Positions 16,685-26,043 of a stretch of DNA of 64,000 bases are shown here, piece after piece. This DNA comes from DAOUTY01 sp964453665 (lineage in GTDB: Bacteria; Chloroflexota; Dehalococcoidia; SZUA-161): NCBI GenBank assembly GCA_964453665.1, contig CAYVQT010000007.1, positions 6,062-70,061 of the forward strand, in the 5' to 3' direction. The notes beneath the pieces were generated by a model, which was not told the DNA's origin, did no database searches, and was given only the letters and a program-made list of their open reading frames with translations. Positions within the stretch are counted from its first letter, which is position 1. Each line of letters begins with the position of its first letter. The translations under genes and the position numbers were made by a program.

Positions 16685-17883
16685 ATGTCCTCCTGATCCA
16701 GGAAACAGATTGGTTAAAGAGGAATCCCCATCAACAGCATCACTTAGCGGAGATGCTGTCGCTGAGAGAACATAATATTCGAGTTATCGATTACGAATTC
16801 TCCTGGAAAACGGAAGGGAAAGGGGAGCTATTATCCAGGCGTCAGGTTTATGACAACGCTTCCAAGGTTCGAGATGGCGCCCGTATTATGCTTATCCGAC
16901 CAGGAATTGTTAAAATGCCAATACTTGACTATGCCTCCTTGGTGTTTTCACACAAGAAGGAAATCGATCGCCAAATAGATGAGTTTGCACCAGATGTAAT
17001 CATAGCCTTTGGTATTATTAATGCCTACCTGACAATGAGAGCTGCCCGTAGGAACAAGATTCCCTTCATCTACTATTGGATAGACGTTTTGGACAGTCTA
17101 GTCCCCAGCAGGGTTTTCCAGCCGATTGCCCGAATAATAGAGAGGCGGACTTTAAAAAGTGCTGACCAAGTTGTCGTGATAAACGAGAAGTTGAAAGAAA
17201 GAGTCATTTTAATGGGAGCTGCAACAGAACGAGTTAGTATTGTCGGGGCTGGCATTGACCTGACAAGATTCAACCCGGCTACAGACGGAACTCCTATCAG
17301 AAAAGAATACGGCTTTGGCAACGAAGATATCATCCTCTTCTTTATGGGCTGGCTTTATCGATTCTCTGGTTTAAAGGAAGTAACTGAACAATTGGTAATA
17401 GAAGGGGACTCCAATATTAAGCTGCTCGTTGTAGGTGAGGGCGATGCTTACGATGAGCTCAAGGAGATTGTGAAGAGACACAGTATCGCTGGGAGGGTTA
17501 TTCTAGCCGGTAAGAAGCCCTATCATGAGATCCCCTCTTTTATTGCCGCCTCGGATATTTGTCTGCTACCGGCTTTACCTGATGAGAAGATAATGCAGAG
17601 CATTGTCCCGATCAAGATATATGAGTACATGGCGATGGGGAAGCCCGTGATCTCGACCGAACTTCCCGGAGTTATGAAGGAATTCGGGAATGATAGTGGT
17701 GTTATATATGTGCAGAATCCAGAGGATGTTGTTGTAAAAGCCACCGCACTGATACAAAATGGCAGTGCCAAAGAACTTGGTTGCAAGGCCAGAGAGTATA
17801 CCGAGAAGCTAAGCTGGGAAAATATAGCCGATAAATTCGAAGAGCTCTTGAAAGATGCTATAGAGGAGAAGCGTAAATCCTAG
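16681..17883 (+). CDS. family 4 glycosyltransferase
   Basis: This 400-residue protein has a GT-B fold. The C-terminal donor-binding half carries FFMGWLYRFSG, VVGEGDAYDEL and the family motif around PIKIYEYMAMGKPVIS, which matches the E-x7-E region. ATG 16681 overlaps the previous stop as ATGA and is chosen over an upstream in-frame ATG at 16654. It likely adds the sugar produced by the two genes before it. The acceptor is unknown. Confidence 0.87.
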   Translation: MNVLLIQETDWLKRNPHQQHHLAEMLSLREHNIRVIDYEFSWKTEGKGELLSRRQVYDNASKVRDGARIMLIRPGIVKMPILDYASLVFSHKKEIDRQIDEFAPDVIIAFGIINAYLTMRAARRNKIPFIYYWIDVLDSLVPSRVFQPIARIIERRTLKSADQVVVINEKLKERVILMGAATERVSIVGAGIDLTRFNPATDGTPIRKEYGFGNEDIILFFMGWLYRFSGLKEVTEQLVIEGDSNIKLLVVGEGDAYDELKEIVKRHSIAGRVILAGKKPYHEIPSFIAASDICLLPALPDEKIMQSIVPIKIYEYMAMGKPVISTELPGVMKEFGNDSGVIYVQNPEDVVVKATALIQNGSAKELGCKAREYTEKLSWENIADKFEELLKDAIEEKRKS

Positions 17884-17952
17884 TTTGCACCCAGGGAAAA
17901 GCAGCGGCAGGATATTAGAGTGCGCGTTTAAACGGATTCGCTTTAATAGAAC

Positions 17953-18624
17953 ATGAAGAGGAATATTATTGATAGAATAAAGATTCGTATAATAGACGTC
18001 GTTCAGCGAGCTATCTCGCTATTTGGTTGTTCCTCGAGAACAATTGAATATAGATTCGTATTTAGGCATCTGCCAAAGGTTGGCTCTAAGATTCTTGATG
18101 TTGGCTGTTGCGACTCACTATTCGCTTTAAAACTTGCGAAGAAAGGATACAAAGTATACGGGCTTGATACACGACGGTATTTTGAAAGGCACCCCAATCT
18201 TGACTTTATACAGAGTGATATCCTGTATGCACCACTGCCTGACGGGTTCTTCGATACGGCAATTGCTGTTTCAACAATTGAGCACGTTGGACTTGGCGCC
18301 TATGAAGACCCCATTCATAGCGACGCTGACTTCAATGCAGTAAGCGAGATTTTTCGAATGCTAAAGCCCGGAGGCAGTTTTATTGTGACAGCCCCCTTCG
18401 CTGGAGAATACAGACTAGCCAAGTGGTTAGATGGCGCTGAGAGATATTATGATGCTCACACTATTCGCAAGCTATTCTCTGCCTTTCATATAAAGATTCA
18501 GGAATTTTTCGTCGCTAAAGGGCGATTCAACTGGGTCAACGCCTCCGAGAGTGAAGCAAGTAATTCAGATGCAAAATGGCATGCTAATATAGCGCTTCTA
18601 TTGGAAAAACCACGGTCAGACTGA
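17953..18624 (+). CDS. class I SAM-dependent methyltransferase
   Basis: This 223-residue protein carries motif I as ILDVGCCDSLFALKLAKKG, an acidic residue after the second strand (GLDTRR), and AVSTIEHVG as motif II/III of the Methyltransf_11 type. It probably methylates a sugar or glycan intermediate. It starts 69 nt after the glycosyltransferase, with no visible terminator between, so it is likely in the same transcript. Confidence 0.85.
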   Translation: MKRNIIDRIKIRIIDVVQRAISLFGCSSRTIEYRFVFRHLPKVGSKILDVGCCDSLFALKLAKKGYKVYGLDTRRYFERHPNLDFIQSDILYAPLPDGFFDTAIAVSTIEHVGLGAYEDPIHSDADFNAVSEIFRMLKPGGSFIVTAPFAGEYRLAKWLDGAERYYDAHTIRKLFSAFHIKIQEFFVAKGRFNWVNASESEASNSDAKWHANIALLLEKPRSD

Positions 18625-18641
18625 AATTGGAGGACGAATAT

Positions 18642-19640
18642 ATGAACCATTATCTGAGCGAATACAATGGGAAGACCATCCTGATTACCGGAGGTGCAGG
18701 ATGCATCGGAACCAATCTGTGCAGAAAGTTAGCAGAATTGAATGCAAAGAGAGTCATAATCTTAGACGACCTATCGTCTTCATATGAATGGAATATCCCA
18801 ACGGCGAATAATATCGAGTTTGTCAAAGGCAGCATACTTGATGACGAAATGCTCAAGCGCTTATTCCGCGAAAAACCGGACTACGTATTTCACCTGGCTG
18901 CTCATTTCGCAAACCAGAATTCCGTGGACAATCCAGAGATCGACCTGATGGTAAATGGAATGGGGATACTGAAAGTTCTTCAGCATGCTTATAGCGTACA
19001 AGTCAAGCGATTCGTATACTCTTCCTCCGGTTGTGGGGTTTACGGATTGGATTCGAAGATGCCATTTGAAGAACCCGATGTCTCGATCAGCCTGCATACA
19101 CCGTACCAGGTAACGAAATTGCTTGGAGAACTATACACCAACTACTTTAACAACCTCTATGGTCTTCCTACCGTCAACGCCAGATTCTTTAATGTCTACG
19201 GACCAGGGGAGGTGCCAGGTAAGTATCGCAACGTAATACCAAACTTCTTCTACTGGGCAATGAACGGGCAGCCATTGCCCATAACCGGCGATGGAACGGA
19301 AACAAGAGACTGGACATATGTAGATGATGTGTTAAATGGTTTGCTTGCGATGGGGACAAAGGAAGAGGCAATTGGTGAAGCCTTCAACCTTGGGTCCAGT
19401 AAGGAATACAAGGTTATTGAATTAGCTAATATGGTGAATGGGCTGACGGGTAATCAAGCAGGAATAGAGTACGCAGAAAGAAGAAACTGGGACGTTAAAA
19501 ACAGGCTTTTATCTTCTATCGAGAAGGCGAGGAGACTCTTAGGATACCAGCCTCAAACGGAATTCGAGGAAGGTGTAAGTAAAGTACATAGGTGGTTTAA
19601 AGATAATTGGGATCAAATCCTTAAGAGTGCGGAATTCTAG
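18642..19640 (+). CDS. NAD-dependent epimerase/dehydratase (UDP-glucose 4-epimerase-like SDR)
   Basis: This 332-residue protein has TGGAGCIGTNL near the N-terminus and the catalytic pattern SSSGCGVYG...YQVTK. It also has the FFNVYGPGE and DWTYVDDV segments typical of GalE and UDP-glucuronate decarboxylase-like enzymes. ATG 18642 is chosen because GGAGG at 18629-18633 precedes it; the longer TTG start at 18627 lies on top of that site. The exact reaction is unresolved. Confidence 0.85.
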   Translation: MNHYLSEYNGKTILITGGAGCIGTNLCRKLAELNAKRVIILDDLSSSYEWNIPTANNIEFVKGSILDDEMLKRLFREKPDYVFHLAAHFANQNSVDNPEIDLMVNGMGILKVLQHAYSVQVKRFVYSSSGCGVYGLDSKMPFEEPDVSISLHTPYQVTKLLGELYTNYFNNLYGLPTVNARFFNVYGPGEVPGKYRNVIPNFFYWAMNGQPLPITGDGTETRDWTYVDDVLNGLLAMGTKEEAIGEAFNLGSSKEYKVIELANMVNGLTGNQAGIEYAERRNWDVKNRLLSSIEKARRLLGYQPQTEFEEGVSKVHRWFKDNWDQILKSAEF

Positions 19641-19822
19641 CGAGATAACAGTCTCAGGAATGGCGAGGAGGCTTCGGGTTATCAACCCATAATGAGCGCT
19701 CAATATGTATTTAGAAACCTGACCTGTCACTGATTTTAATTGCATAGACAGAGATAGGTAAAGATGAAGCTAATAAGAAGCTCACAGTAGAAATAGAGTC
19801 AACTCTAGCATCGGGGAGAGTT

Positions 19823-20851
19823 ATGGAGATTCAGCAGGATAGGAAATATCGAGCCTATATTGGGGATATAGGGGAGGATCCGGGATCGAATTTACAGAAG
19901 GGTCTGGAATTTATACATTGGGACAGATATATCGACCGTAATACTCGCGTTTTCGTGAAGCCAAACTTCACGTTTCCATACTACAGAGAAGGGGTTACGA
20001 CCACGCCGGAGTTGTTAAGGCATTTACTTAAGATACTCACGAGCAAAGCCGGCAAAGTAACCCTTGGGGAATCAGACGGGGGAAATAATTCTTTCAAGGT
20101 TGAAGATACTTTTAAAGGCCACAATATGTATCAGATTTCTGAGGAAACCGGCGTTGAGCTGGTTAACCTATCGAACTTACCTTCCGAGAAAATCGAATCC
20201 AAAGTCGCGGGTAAGAAGATAAAAGTCAATCTACCACGAATTCTTTTAGAGGAGACTGACTGCTTCATCTCAGTACCTGCGTTGAAGGTACATGTCATAA
20301 CAACCGTCAGTCTGAGTTTAAAAAATTCCTGGGGATGTATCCCTGATACCATGAGATGCCTGCAACACCAGAATCTCGATTATAAGCTTGCATTGATAGC
20401 CCAAATCTTAAAACCGAAAATCGTGGTTATAGACGGCACCTATGCTTTAAATAAGCATGGACCGATGTTTGGTGAACCAGTCAAAGCAAATCTGGTGCTC
20501 TTGGCAGATAACTCTTTGTTAGCAGATTCTCTGGGGGCAACCGTCATGGGATTTTCACCTAGAGACCTGAAACATTTAGCTGTTGCTGAGCAGGCAGGAA
20601 TCGGGTCGCTAGACTTGATGGATGCGGAGATTAACAGGGATTGGAGACCTTACCAGCGACATTTCGAGGTAAGGAAGACCATGATTGACAGGCTTTCGAG
20701 TATTCTGTTCTACAGCGATGCTTTGGCAAAGCTTGTCATAGACTCGCCGATTACACCAGCGATCTACAAGGTCGCTGGGATGCTGAGAAGCCCGGAGGAG
20801 AAGGATGTAGCCGGCCAAATGACCAAACAGAGGAAGCTCGGACCATATTAG
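19823..20851 (+). CDS. DUF362 domain protein
   Basis: This 342-residue protein matches DUF362: FVKPNFTFPYYREGVTTTPE, GESDGG, LKVHVITTVSLSLKNSWG and the end AEQAGIGSLD. The family often sits beside ferredoxin domains, and its function is unknown. No Fe-S cysteine cluster is present in this copy. AGGGGATCATTTT-like sites are absent, but GGGGAGAG precedes the ATG at 19823. Its place inside a glycan block is unexplained. It has gaps of about 180 nt upstream and 206 nt downstream and may be a separate transcript. Confidence 0.8.
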   Translation: MEIQQDRKYRAYIGDIGEDPGSNLQKGLEFIHWDRYIDRNTRVFVKPNFTFPYYREGVTTTPELLRHLLKILTSKAGKVTLGESDGGNNSFKVEDTFKGHNMYQISEETGVELVNLSNLPSEKIESKVAGKKIKVNLPRILLEETDCFISVPALKVHVITTVSLSLKNSWGCIPDTMRCLQHQNLDYKLALIAQILKPKIVVIDGTYALNKHGPMFGEPVKANLVLLADNSLLADSLGATVMGFSPRDLKHLAVAEQAGIGSLDLMDAEINRDWRPYQRHFEVRKTMIDRLSSILFYSDALAKLVIDSPITPAIYKVAGMLRSPEEKDVAGQMTKQRKLGPY

Positions 20852-21057
20852 TAGTGAGTAGAGCTCACGATCTGCAGGCTGATCCGATTTCAAACTAAAG
20901 AACTAAACTCATATATGGGAATTAGTGATAATACAAAGCTATTAACGCTGTTAATGATTTTGTATGGAGCATAAGAAATAGTCGGCCATATACACATTTA
21001 TCAGGACTATCAACCTGTAACGACATATTCGTATTTGTAGATACTAATATACGTCTA

Positions 21058-22128
21058 ATGAAATTAGCTATTATTCTTGGTACTCGTCCGGAGATAATAA
21101 AAATGTCGCCCCTTATCAGGGAGTGCGAGAAGCGAGGGCTTGATTACTTCATCCTCCATACCGGTCAGCACTACTCGTATGAACTGGATGCTATCTTCTT
21201 TGATCAGCTCGAATTGCCCAAGCCAAGGCATAACTTAAACATAGGCTCTGGCTCCCACGCTGAGGAGACTGGCAAGATGTTGATAGCTATCGAGAGGCTA
21301 TTGCTTGAGGAGAAACCTGATATTGTGTTAGTCGAAGGTGACACAAATAGCGTTCTCGCGGGAGCACTTACAGCAGCCAAGCTGCATATAAGCTTAGGGC
21401 ATGTGGAAGCGGGGATGAGAAGCTATGACAGATACATGCCTGAGGAGATTAATCGGATTGTAACCGATCATATATCTGACTATCTTTTCGCACCAACCGG
21501 TAATTCCAAAAGAATACTGCTTTTCGAAGGTATATCGGAGGATAAGATCTTCGTTACCGGTAGCACAATTGTTGAGGCGATCAATGAGAATGTCGAAATT
21601 GCTATGAGAAAAGCGAGGCCGATTATCAACGTAGAACCGTTCACGTACTGTCTTGCAACAATCCACAGACAGGAAAACGTGGATGTGCCCGAACGATTAG
21701 CGGACATTCTTGATGGGCTGGAGAAACTTTATAAGATATCTGGATTGGCCGTAATCTTACCAGTACACCCCCGCACTCGCAAGAATCTCGATAGCTTTGG
21801 GATAGATATTCCGGAAGGGGTAAGGCTTATTGAACCACTAGGTTTCCTTGAATTCCTGTACATGGAAAGAAATGCCAGACTCATACTTACTGACTCTGGT
21901 GGGGTTCAGATGGAGGCATGCATTCTGCATATCCCCTGCGTTACCCTGCGCAGTTCTACTGAGTGGGTGGAGACACTAGAGGTCGGAGCGAACGTGCTTT
22001 CAGGAACAGAGCCAGCAGCAATCGTAGCCTCGGCAAAACAGATGCTTGAGAAGAGTAACTTGTGGGAACAGCCCTTGGGTGATGGTACGGCTACAGTACA
22101 GACACTGGATATAATTGCAGGCCTATGA
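21058..22128 (+). CDS. wecB: UDP-N-acetylglucosamine 2-epimerase (non-hydrolysing), copy 2 (WecB/WbpI type)
   Basis: This 356-residue enzyme is closely related to the copy at 14686, with the same LGTRPEIIKMSP opening, EGDTNS, GHVEAG, MPEEIN and TIHRQEN motifs. Its neighbours matter: the next three genes are an aminotransferase, a hexapeptide acetyltransferase and a Gfo/Idh oxidoreductase, all joined by overlaps. That set is the WbpE-WbpD-WbpB complement, so here a WbpI-like role on a 2,3-diacetamido sugar is the best inference. The stop overlaps the next start as ATGA. Confidence 0.9.
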   Translation: MKLAIILGTRPEIIKMSPLIRECEKRGLDYFILHTGQHYSYELDAIFFDQLELPKPRHNLNIGSGSHAEETGKMLIAIERLLLEEKPDIVLVEGDTNSVLAGALTAAKLHISLGHVEAGMRSYDRYMPEEINRIVTDHISDYLFAPTGNSKRILLFEGISEDKIFVTGSTIVEAINENVEIAMRKARPIINVEPFTYCLATIHRQENVDVPERLADILDGLEKLYKISGLAVILPVHPRTRKNLDSFGIDIPEGVRLIEPLGFLEFLYMERNARLILTDSGGVQMEACILHIPCVTLRSSTEWVETLEVGANVLSGTEPAAIVASAKQMLEKSNLWEQPLGDGTATVQTLDIIAGL

Positions 22129-23225
22129 CTGAGAAACGGTTGATTTCGATAGCCAGCCCACTGATAGCTGAGGAGGAAATCGGGGCTGTTGTCGATGTGC
22201 TTAAATCCGGCATGCTTTCACAAGGCTCACAGGTAGCGAAATTCGAGGATGATTTCGCCTCATACATAGGCACAAAGTATGCGGTAGCCGTAAGTAGTGG
22301 CACCTCTGCTCTTCACGTTGCTTTGCTCACGTGTGGTATCGCAGAAGGGGATGAGGTAATCACTACGCCATTTACCTTTATTGCGACGGTAAATGCCATC
22401 TTGTATTGTGGGGCAAAACCTAAATTAGTAGATGTCGAAGAGGATACATTTAATATCAATCCGAATTTCATTGAGGAGAATATCACAGGTCGTACAAAAG
22501 TAATTATGCCTGTTCATCTATACGGTTACCCTTGTGAGATGCGCTCTATAATCGAACTTAGCAAGAAATACAAACTGCATCTGGTCGAGGATGCGTGCCA
22601 GGCAGTTGGGGCAGAATATGGCGGGCAGAAAACCGGCTCGTTTGGAATCGGCTGTTTTTCCTTCTATCCGACTAAAAATATGACAACATGTGAAGGCGGG
22701 ATGATAACCACAGATGACATGCAGGTAGCCAAACAAGCCCGAATGATTCGCAATCACGGGCAAGATCGAAGGTATGTGCACGAGAGGTTAGGGTACAATT
22801 ACCGAATGACGGATATGGCGGCAGCAATGGGTGTATGCCAATTGAAAAAGCTGGAATCTCTGAACAGGAAGCGGCTTGAGAACGCCATGTATCTGACCGA
22901 AGCGCTGAGCCCTGTCAAGGGTGTGATTACACCATGTGTGCAGCAGAATATAAAACATGTTTTCCACCAATACACTATTAGGATTACGCGGGATTTTCCA
23001 CTCACAAGGGATGAACTAAAGAAGAAGCTGGAAGAGGCAGGTATATACACGGGTATATACTATCCGTTGCCGGTACATATGCAGCCATTCTACAATGACC
23101 TTGGCTATGATTGCAGTCTCCCCGTCTCGGAGAAACTTGCCCGAGAAGTGCTCTCGTTGCCTGTGCATCCCAAGCTTGCTAGAGAGGATCTCGATAGGAT
23201 AATAAATGAAATTCAAAGTTGCTAG
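22125..23225 (+). CDS. DegT/DnrJ/EryC1/StrS family PLP aminotransferase (WbpE/WlbC-like)
   Basis: This 366-residue sugar aminotransferase has SSGTSALHVAL for phosphate binding, VEDACQAVGAEYGG with the PLP-nitrogen Asp, and FYPTKNMTTCEGG with the Schiff-base Lys at K184. Substrate preference is inferred from context: the adjacent oxidoreductase and acetyltransferase point to 3-amination of a UDP-3-keto-HexNAc or HexNAcA. It overlaps the next gene by 20 nt. Confidence 0.9.
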   Translation: MTEKRLISIASPLIAEEEIGAVVDVLKSGMLSQGSQVAKFEDDFASYIGTKYAVAVSSGTSALHVALLTCGIAEGDEVITTPFTFIATVNAILYCGAKPKLVDVEEDTFNINPNFIEENITGRTKVIMPVHLYGYPCEMRSIIELSKKYKLHLVEDACQAVGAEYGGQKTGSFGIGCFSFYPTKNMTTCEGGMITTDDMQVAKQARMIRNHGQDRRYVHERLGYNYRMTDMAAAMGVCQLKKLESLNRKRLENAMYLTEALSPVKGVITPCVQQNIKHVFHQYTIRITRDFPLTRDELKKKLEEAGIYTGIYYPLPVHMQPFYNDLGYDCSLPVSEKLAREVLSLPVHPKLAREDLDRIINEIQSC

Positions 23226-23790
23226 ACGAGCAGTCCTGCGTGGCAAGGTGATAATAGGTGAAGGTACGGTTGTCGAAGACAATGCTATCTTGGGCAGCTC
23301 GGATAAAGGAGAGGTGACCATAGGCAAAAACTCCTTAATAAGGTCAGGGTCTATAATATACTCAAACGTCAGGATAGGCGATAATTTCCGGAGTGGACAC
23401 AATGTCCTGGTAAGGGAGAATTCCGTAATAGACGACAACGTCCTATTAGGGACAAATTCAGTGGTTGAAGGGGATTGTAGAATAGGGAAGGGTGTAATTA
23501 TCCAAACAGGTGTCTACATAACCAGGTTTACTATAGTTGAAGACGATGTCTTCATGGGCCCACTGTGTGTTACCACCAACGACAAATATATGCAATATGG
23601 TGTGGAGCTCATCGGGCCCATAATAAAGAAAAAGGCAAAGATTGGGGCGAACTCAACGATCCTTCCCGGGATTACCGTTGGCCAGAATGCTATTGTAGGT
23701 GCTGGGGCAGTAGTAACCAAAGATGTTGCCAACGATGATGTCGTAGCCGGCAATCCAGCTGCAAGTATAAGGAGAAAAAGAGATGATTAA
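23206..23790 (+). CDS. left-handed beta-helix N-acetyltransferase (WbpD/WlbB-like)
   Basis: This 194-residue protein is built almost entirely of hexapeptide repeats (for example VIIGEGTVVEDNAILG and NSVIDDNVLLGTNSVV). It ends with IGANSTILPGITVG and VVAGNPA, as in trimeric acetyl-CoA sugar N-acetyltransferases. The length matches WlbB/WbpD (about 190). It would acetylate the amino group added by the enzyme encoded upstream. AGGAT at 23198 precedes the start, which lies inside the aminotransferase gene. Confidence 0.88.
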   Translation: MKFKVARRAVLRGKVIIGEGTVVEDNAILGSSDKGEVTIGKNSLIRSGSIIYSNVRIGDNFRSGHNVLVRENSVIDDNVLLGTNSVVEGDCRIGKGVIIQTGVYITRFTIVEDDVFMGPLCVTTNDKYMQYGVELIGPIIKKKAKIGANSTILPGITVGQNAIVGAGAVVTKDVANDDVVAGNPAASIRRKRDD

Positions 23791-24709
23791 GGCTGGAGTC
23801 ATTGGCCTCGGTGCCATGGGAAAACATCATGCGCGAATCTATTCTCAACTCCCCGACGTTGAATTGGCAGGCGTTGCTGATGTAGATGCTGAGCTTGCGT
23901 CAAGCATAGCCCGTCGGCACGATTCTAAAAGCTTTACGGACTATCACGAACTTCTACGACAGGGCTTGGACGTGGTCAGTATCGCCGTGCCCACCTCACT
24001 CCATCGAGATGTGGTTCTAGCAACTGCGGAAGCTGGTATAAATGTACTAGTTGAGAAACCGATTGCTGATACACTCAACAGTGCCAGCCAAATGATAGAA
24101 CAGTGTGATCGCAATGAGATCAAGCTCATGGTGGGCCATGTTGAAAGATTCAACCCTGTTGTCCCCGTCATTAAGGAAAGGATTAAAACAGAAGAAGTCA
24201 TGCTAATCAACTTCACAAGGGTCGGACCCATGCCAGCCCGCATTAAAGATGTCGGCGTTATTATCGATTTAGCCACTCATGACATAGATCTTGCAAGGTA
24301 TATAATCGGTTCGCGATTTAAGGACGTACACAGCCTGCGTAGCTTAGACCCTTATGACAAAGGCGGTCGGGAAGACAACGCTCTCTTATCATTCGAAATG
24401 GAAAACGGGACACTGGTGCAGATAGTTGCGAATTGGCTTACTCCCTTTAAAGTAAGAGAGTTAAGTATTGCTACAAGAGAAAGATACATTAAATCCTGGC
24501 TGCGCGATCAGAAAGTCCTCGAATATGAAGCCTGGAAAGATGATTCATATCTCGTCCGCGAACTCCCCGTCACTTTTGCAGAGCCGCTGACGCTTGAGAT
24601 CGAGACTTTTTTAAAAGCTGTTAGAGAAAATCTCGATGTTCCTGTCTCTGGAGAGGAAGGCCTGGAAACACTGGCAATAGCTTTAGAATGCGTAAAGGGC
24701 ACTTCGTAG
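23783..24709 (+). CDS. Gfo/Idh/MocA family oxidoreductase (WbpB/WlbA- or GnnA-like)
   Basis: This 308-residue protein has the NAD motif GVIGLGAMGKHHARIY at residues 5-20, the VEKPIA segment with catalytic Lys, and GHVERFNP. The C-terminal half is an alpha/beta domain with THDIDLARY, holding the second catalytic His-type pair. It would oxidise C3 of a UDP-HexNAc or UDP-HexNAcA before amination. GGAG at 23772 supports the start, which overlaps the acetyltransferase by 8 nt. Confidence 0.87.
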   Translation: MIKAGVIGLGAMGKHHARIYSQLPDVELAGVADVDAELASSIARRHDSKSFTDYHELLRQGLDVVSIAVPTSLHRDVVLATAEAGINVLVEKPIADTLNSASQMIEQCDRNEIKLMVGHVERFNPVVPVIKERIKTEEVMLINFTRVGPMPARIKDVGVIIDLATHDIDLARYIIGSRFKDVHSLRSLDPYDKGGREDNALLSFEMENGTLVQIVANWLTPFKVRELSIATRERYIKSWLRDQKVLEYEAWKDDSYLVRELPVTFAEPLTLEIETFLKAVRENLDVPVSGEEGLETLAIALECVKGTS

Positions 24710-24713
24710 ACCG

Positions 24714-25910
24714 ATGAAAGTAGTACTAATCCGTGGGGGTCATGGGGCAAAGGACGAGGGAACCCATAGATTAGCGAGAGCCTTCTCTCGGGCAGGGTAT
24801 GAAGTAACCATTTTGGAATGGGATAGGGAGGCCACCCTCCCAAAGGTAGAAAGTGTTGACAACTACTTGTGTCACCGATTCCGGTTAAAGGCACCTTACG
24901 GAAGTTTGACGGTTCTTCTCCGCCTTCCTTTTTGGGAACTATATCAATGCTATTTCCTCTTAAAGCTAAAGCGTAAAGAGGTTACTATCCACGCGTGTGA
25001 TTTCGATACTTTAATGCCTGCATTATTCGCTAAGTTTATAAAAAGAACTAAGCTTTGCTATACGATTTTCGATTTCTATCACGACTTTCCTGTTAATTCA
25101 CCATGGTTTATAAAGAGGACTATCGCAAACGTTGAGAAGTTCGCTCTAAGGTTTGTTGATTGCCTGTTCATGGTCAACGAAGATATGTATGAAGAGATAA
25201 GGGGCGCTAAAGTCAAGGAAGTGGCCTATATTTATAATTGCCCTGAGGATTATTATGGTATTAAGGAACTCACTTCACGAGACAAAGTCACTTTACCTAT
25301 AAAGATATTCTATGCAGGATCGATCACGAGCATTAGAGGCTTGAAACATATGATCGATGCCGTCAGAGAAGTGGAAGATGTCAAACTGATCATAGCAGGG
25401 ACAGGAACAGAGGAGGACGTCAAAGCTATTCTCGACGAAGAACTTCTGATCTCGGGGAAATTGGAATATCTGGGGTGGATTCCTTATAAGCAAGTCATAG
25501 AGGGTGATTTGAATGCTGATATCCTCTTTTATTTTGTAGACCCTACATCACTAAATGGTAAATATTCAAGCCCAAACAAGCTATTCGAGGCGATGATGTG
25601 CGGAAAGCCCATAATTGCAAACAAGGGATCTTTCATGAGTAAAATCGTCGAAGAAGAGAAATGCGGGATTACAGTGCCTTTTGGTAATGTGGACGCAATT
25701 CGGGATGCAGTGGCGAAGCTGCGAGATGATCCGGAACTACGTCAGAAGCTCGGTCGAAATGGCCGGAACGCATATGATAGGTGTTATAACTGGGAGCTTA
25801 TGCAAAAAAGGCTGATAGAGGCCTACAGTAAGATATATGAACACGAGGTTATACAACCCCCGGCTATTATTTCTGCGGAACAGAATGGAAACAAAGAGCA
25901 GCCTAAATGA
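24714..25910 (+). CDS. family 4 glycosyltransferase
   Basis: This 398-residue GT-B enzyme has KIFYAGSITSIRGLKHMI, IAGTGTEEDV, YLGWIPYKQVIEG and the donor-site segment SSPNKLFEAMMCGKPIIA, then an RQKLGRNGRNAYD tail. It begins 4 nt after the oxidoreductase stop and so belongs to the diacetamido-sugar unit; it may transfer that sugar. It resembles the leftward glycosyltransferase at 27071 in motif layout. Confidence 0.87.
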   Translation: MKVVLIRGGHGAKDEGTHRLARAFSRAGYEVTILEWDREATLPKVESVDNYLCHRFRLKAPYGSLTVLLRLPFWELYQCYFLLKLKRKEVTIHACDFDTLMPALFAKFIKRTKLCYTIFDFYHDFPVNSPWFIKRTIANVEKFALRFVDCLFMVNEDMYEEIRGAKVKEVAYIYNCPEDYYGIKELTSRDKVTLPIKIFYAGSITSIRGLKHMIDAVREVEDVKLIIAGTGTEEDVKAILDEELLISGKLEYLGWIPYKQVIEGDLNADILFYFVDPTSLNGKYSSPNKLFEAMMCGKPIIANKGSFMSKIVEEEKCGITVPFGNVDAIRDAVAKLRDDPELRQKLGRNGRNAYDRCYNWELMQKRLIEAYSKIYEHEVIQPPAIISAEQNGNKEQPK

Positions 25911-25936
25911 ACTACAGGGATTGAAATCGATAGGGG

Positions 25937-26031
25937 TATTGCTGGCACAATCTCGGTGCGTCAGTTTAACTCGGAAGACATGAGTATCCGACTGCAGCTG
26001 TGCCGATCTTGTAAGATTTGTGCCAGCAATA
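25937..26031. repeat. inverted repeat, 14-bp arms, about 67-bp loop
   Basis: TATTGCTGGCACAA at 25937-25950 is the exact reverse complement of TTGTGCCAGCAATA at 26018-26031. Pairing extends a few bases inward with one gap (TCT against AGAT). It fills the gap between a glycosyltransferase and a methyltransferase gene. There is no T-run after it, so it is not a simple terminator. Confidence 0.75.
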
Positions 26032-26043
26032 TCGTAAGAAGCA

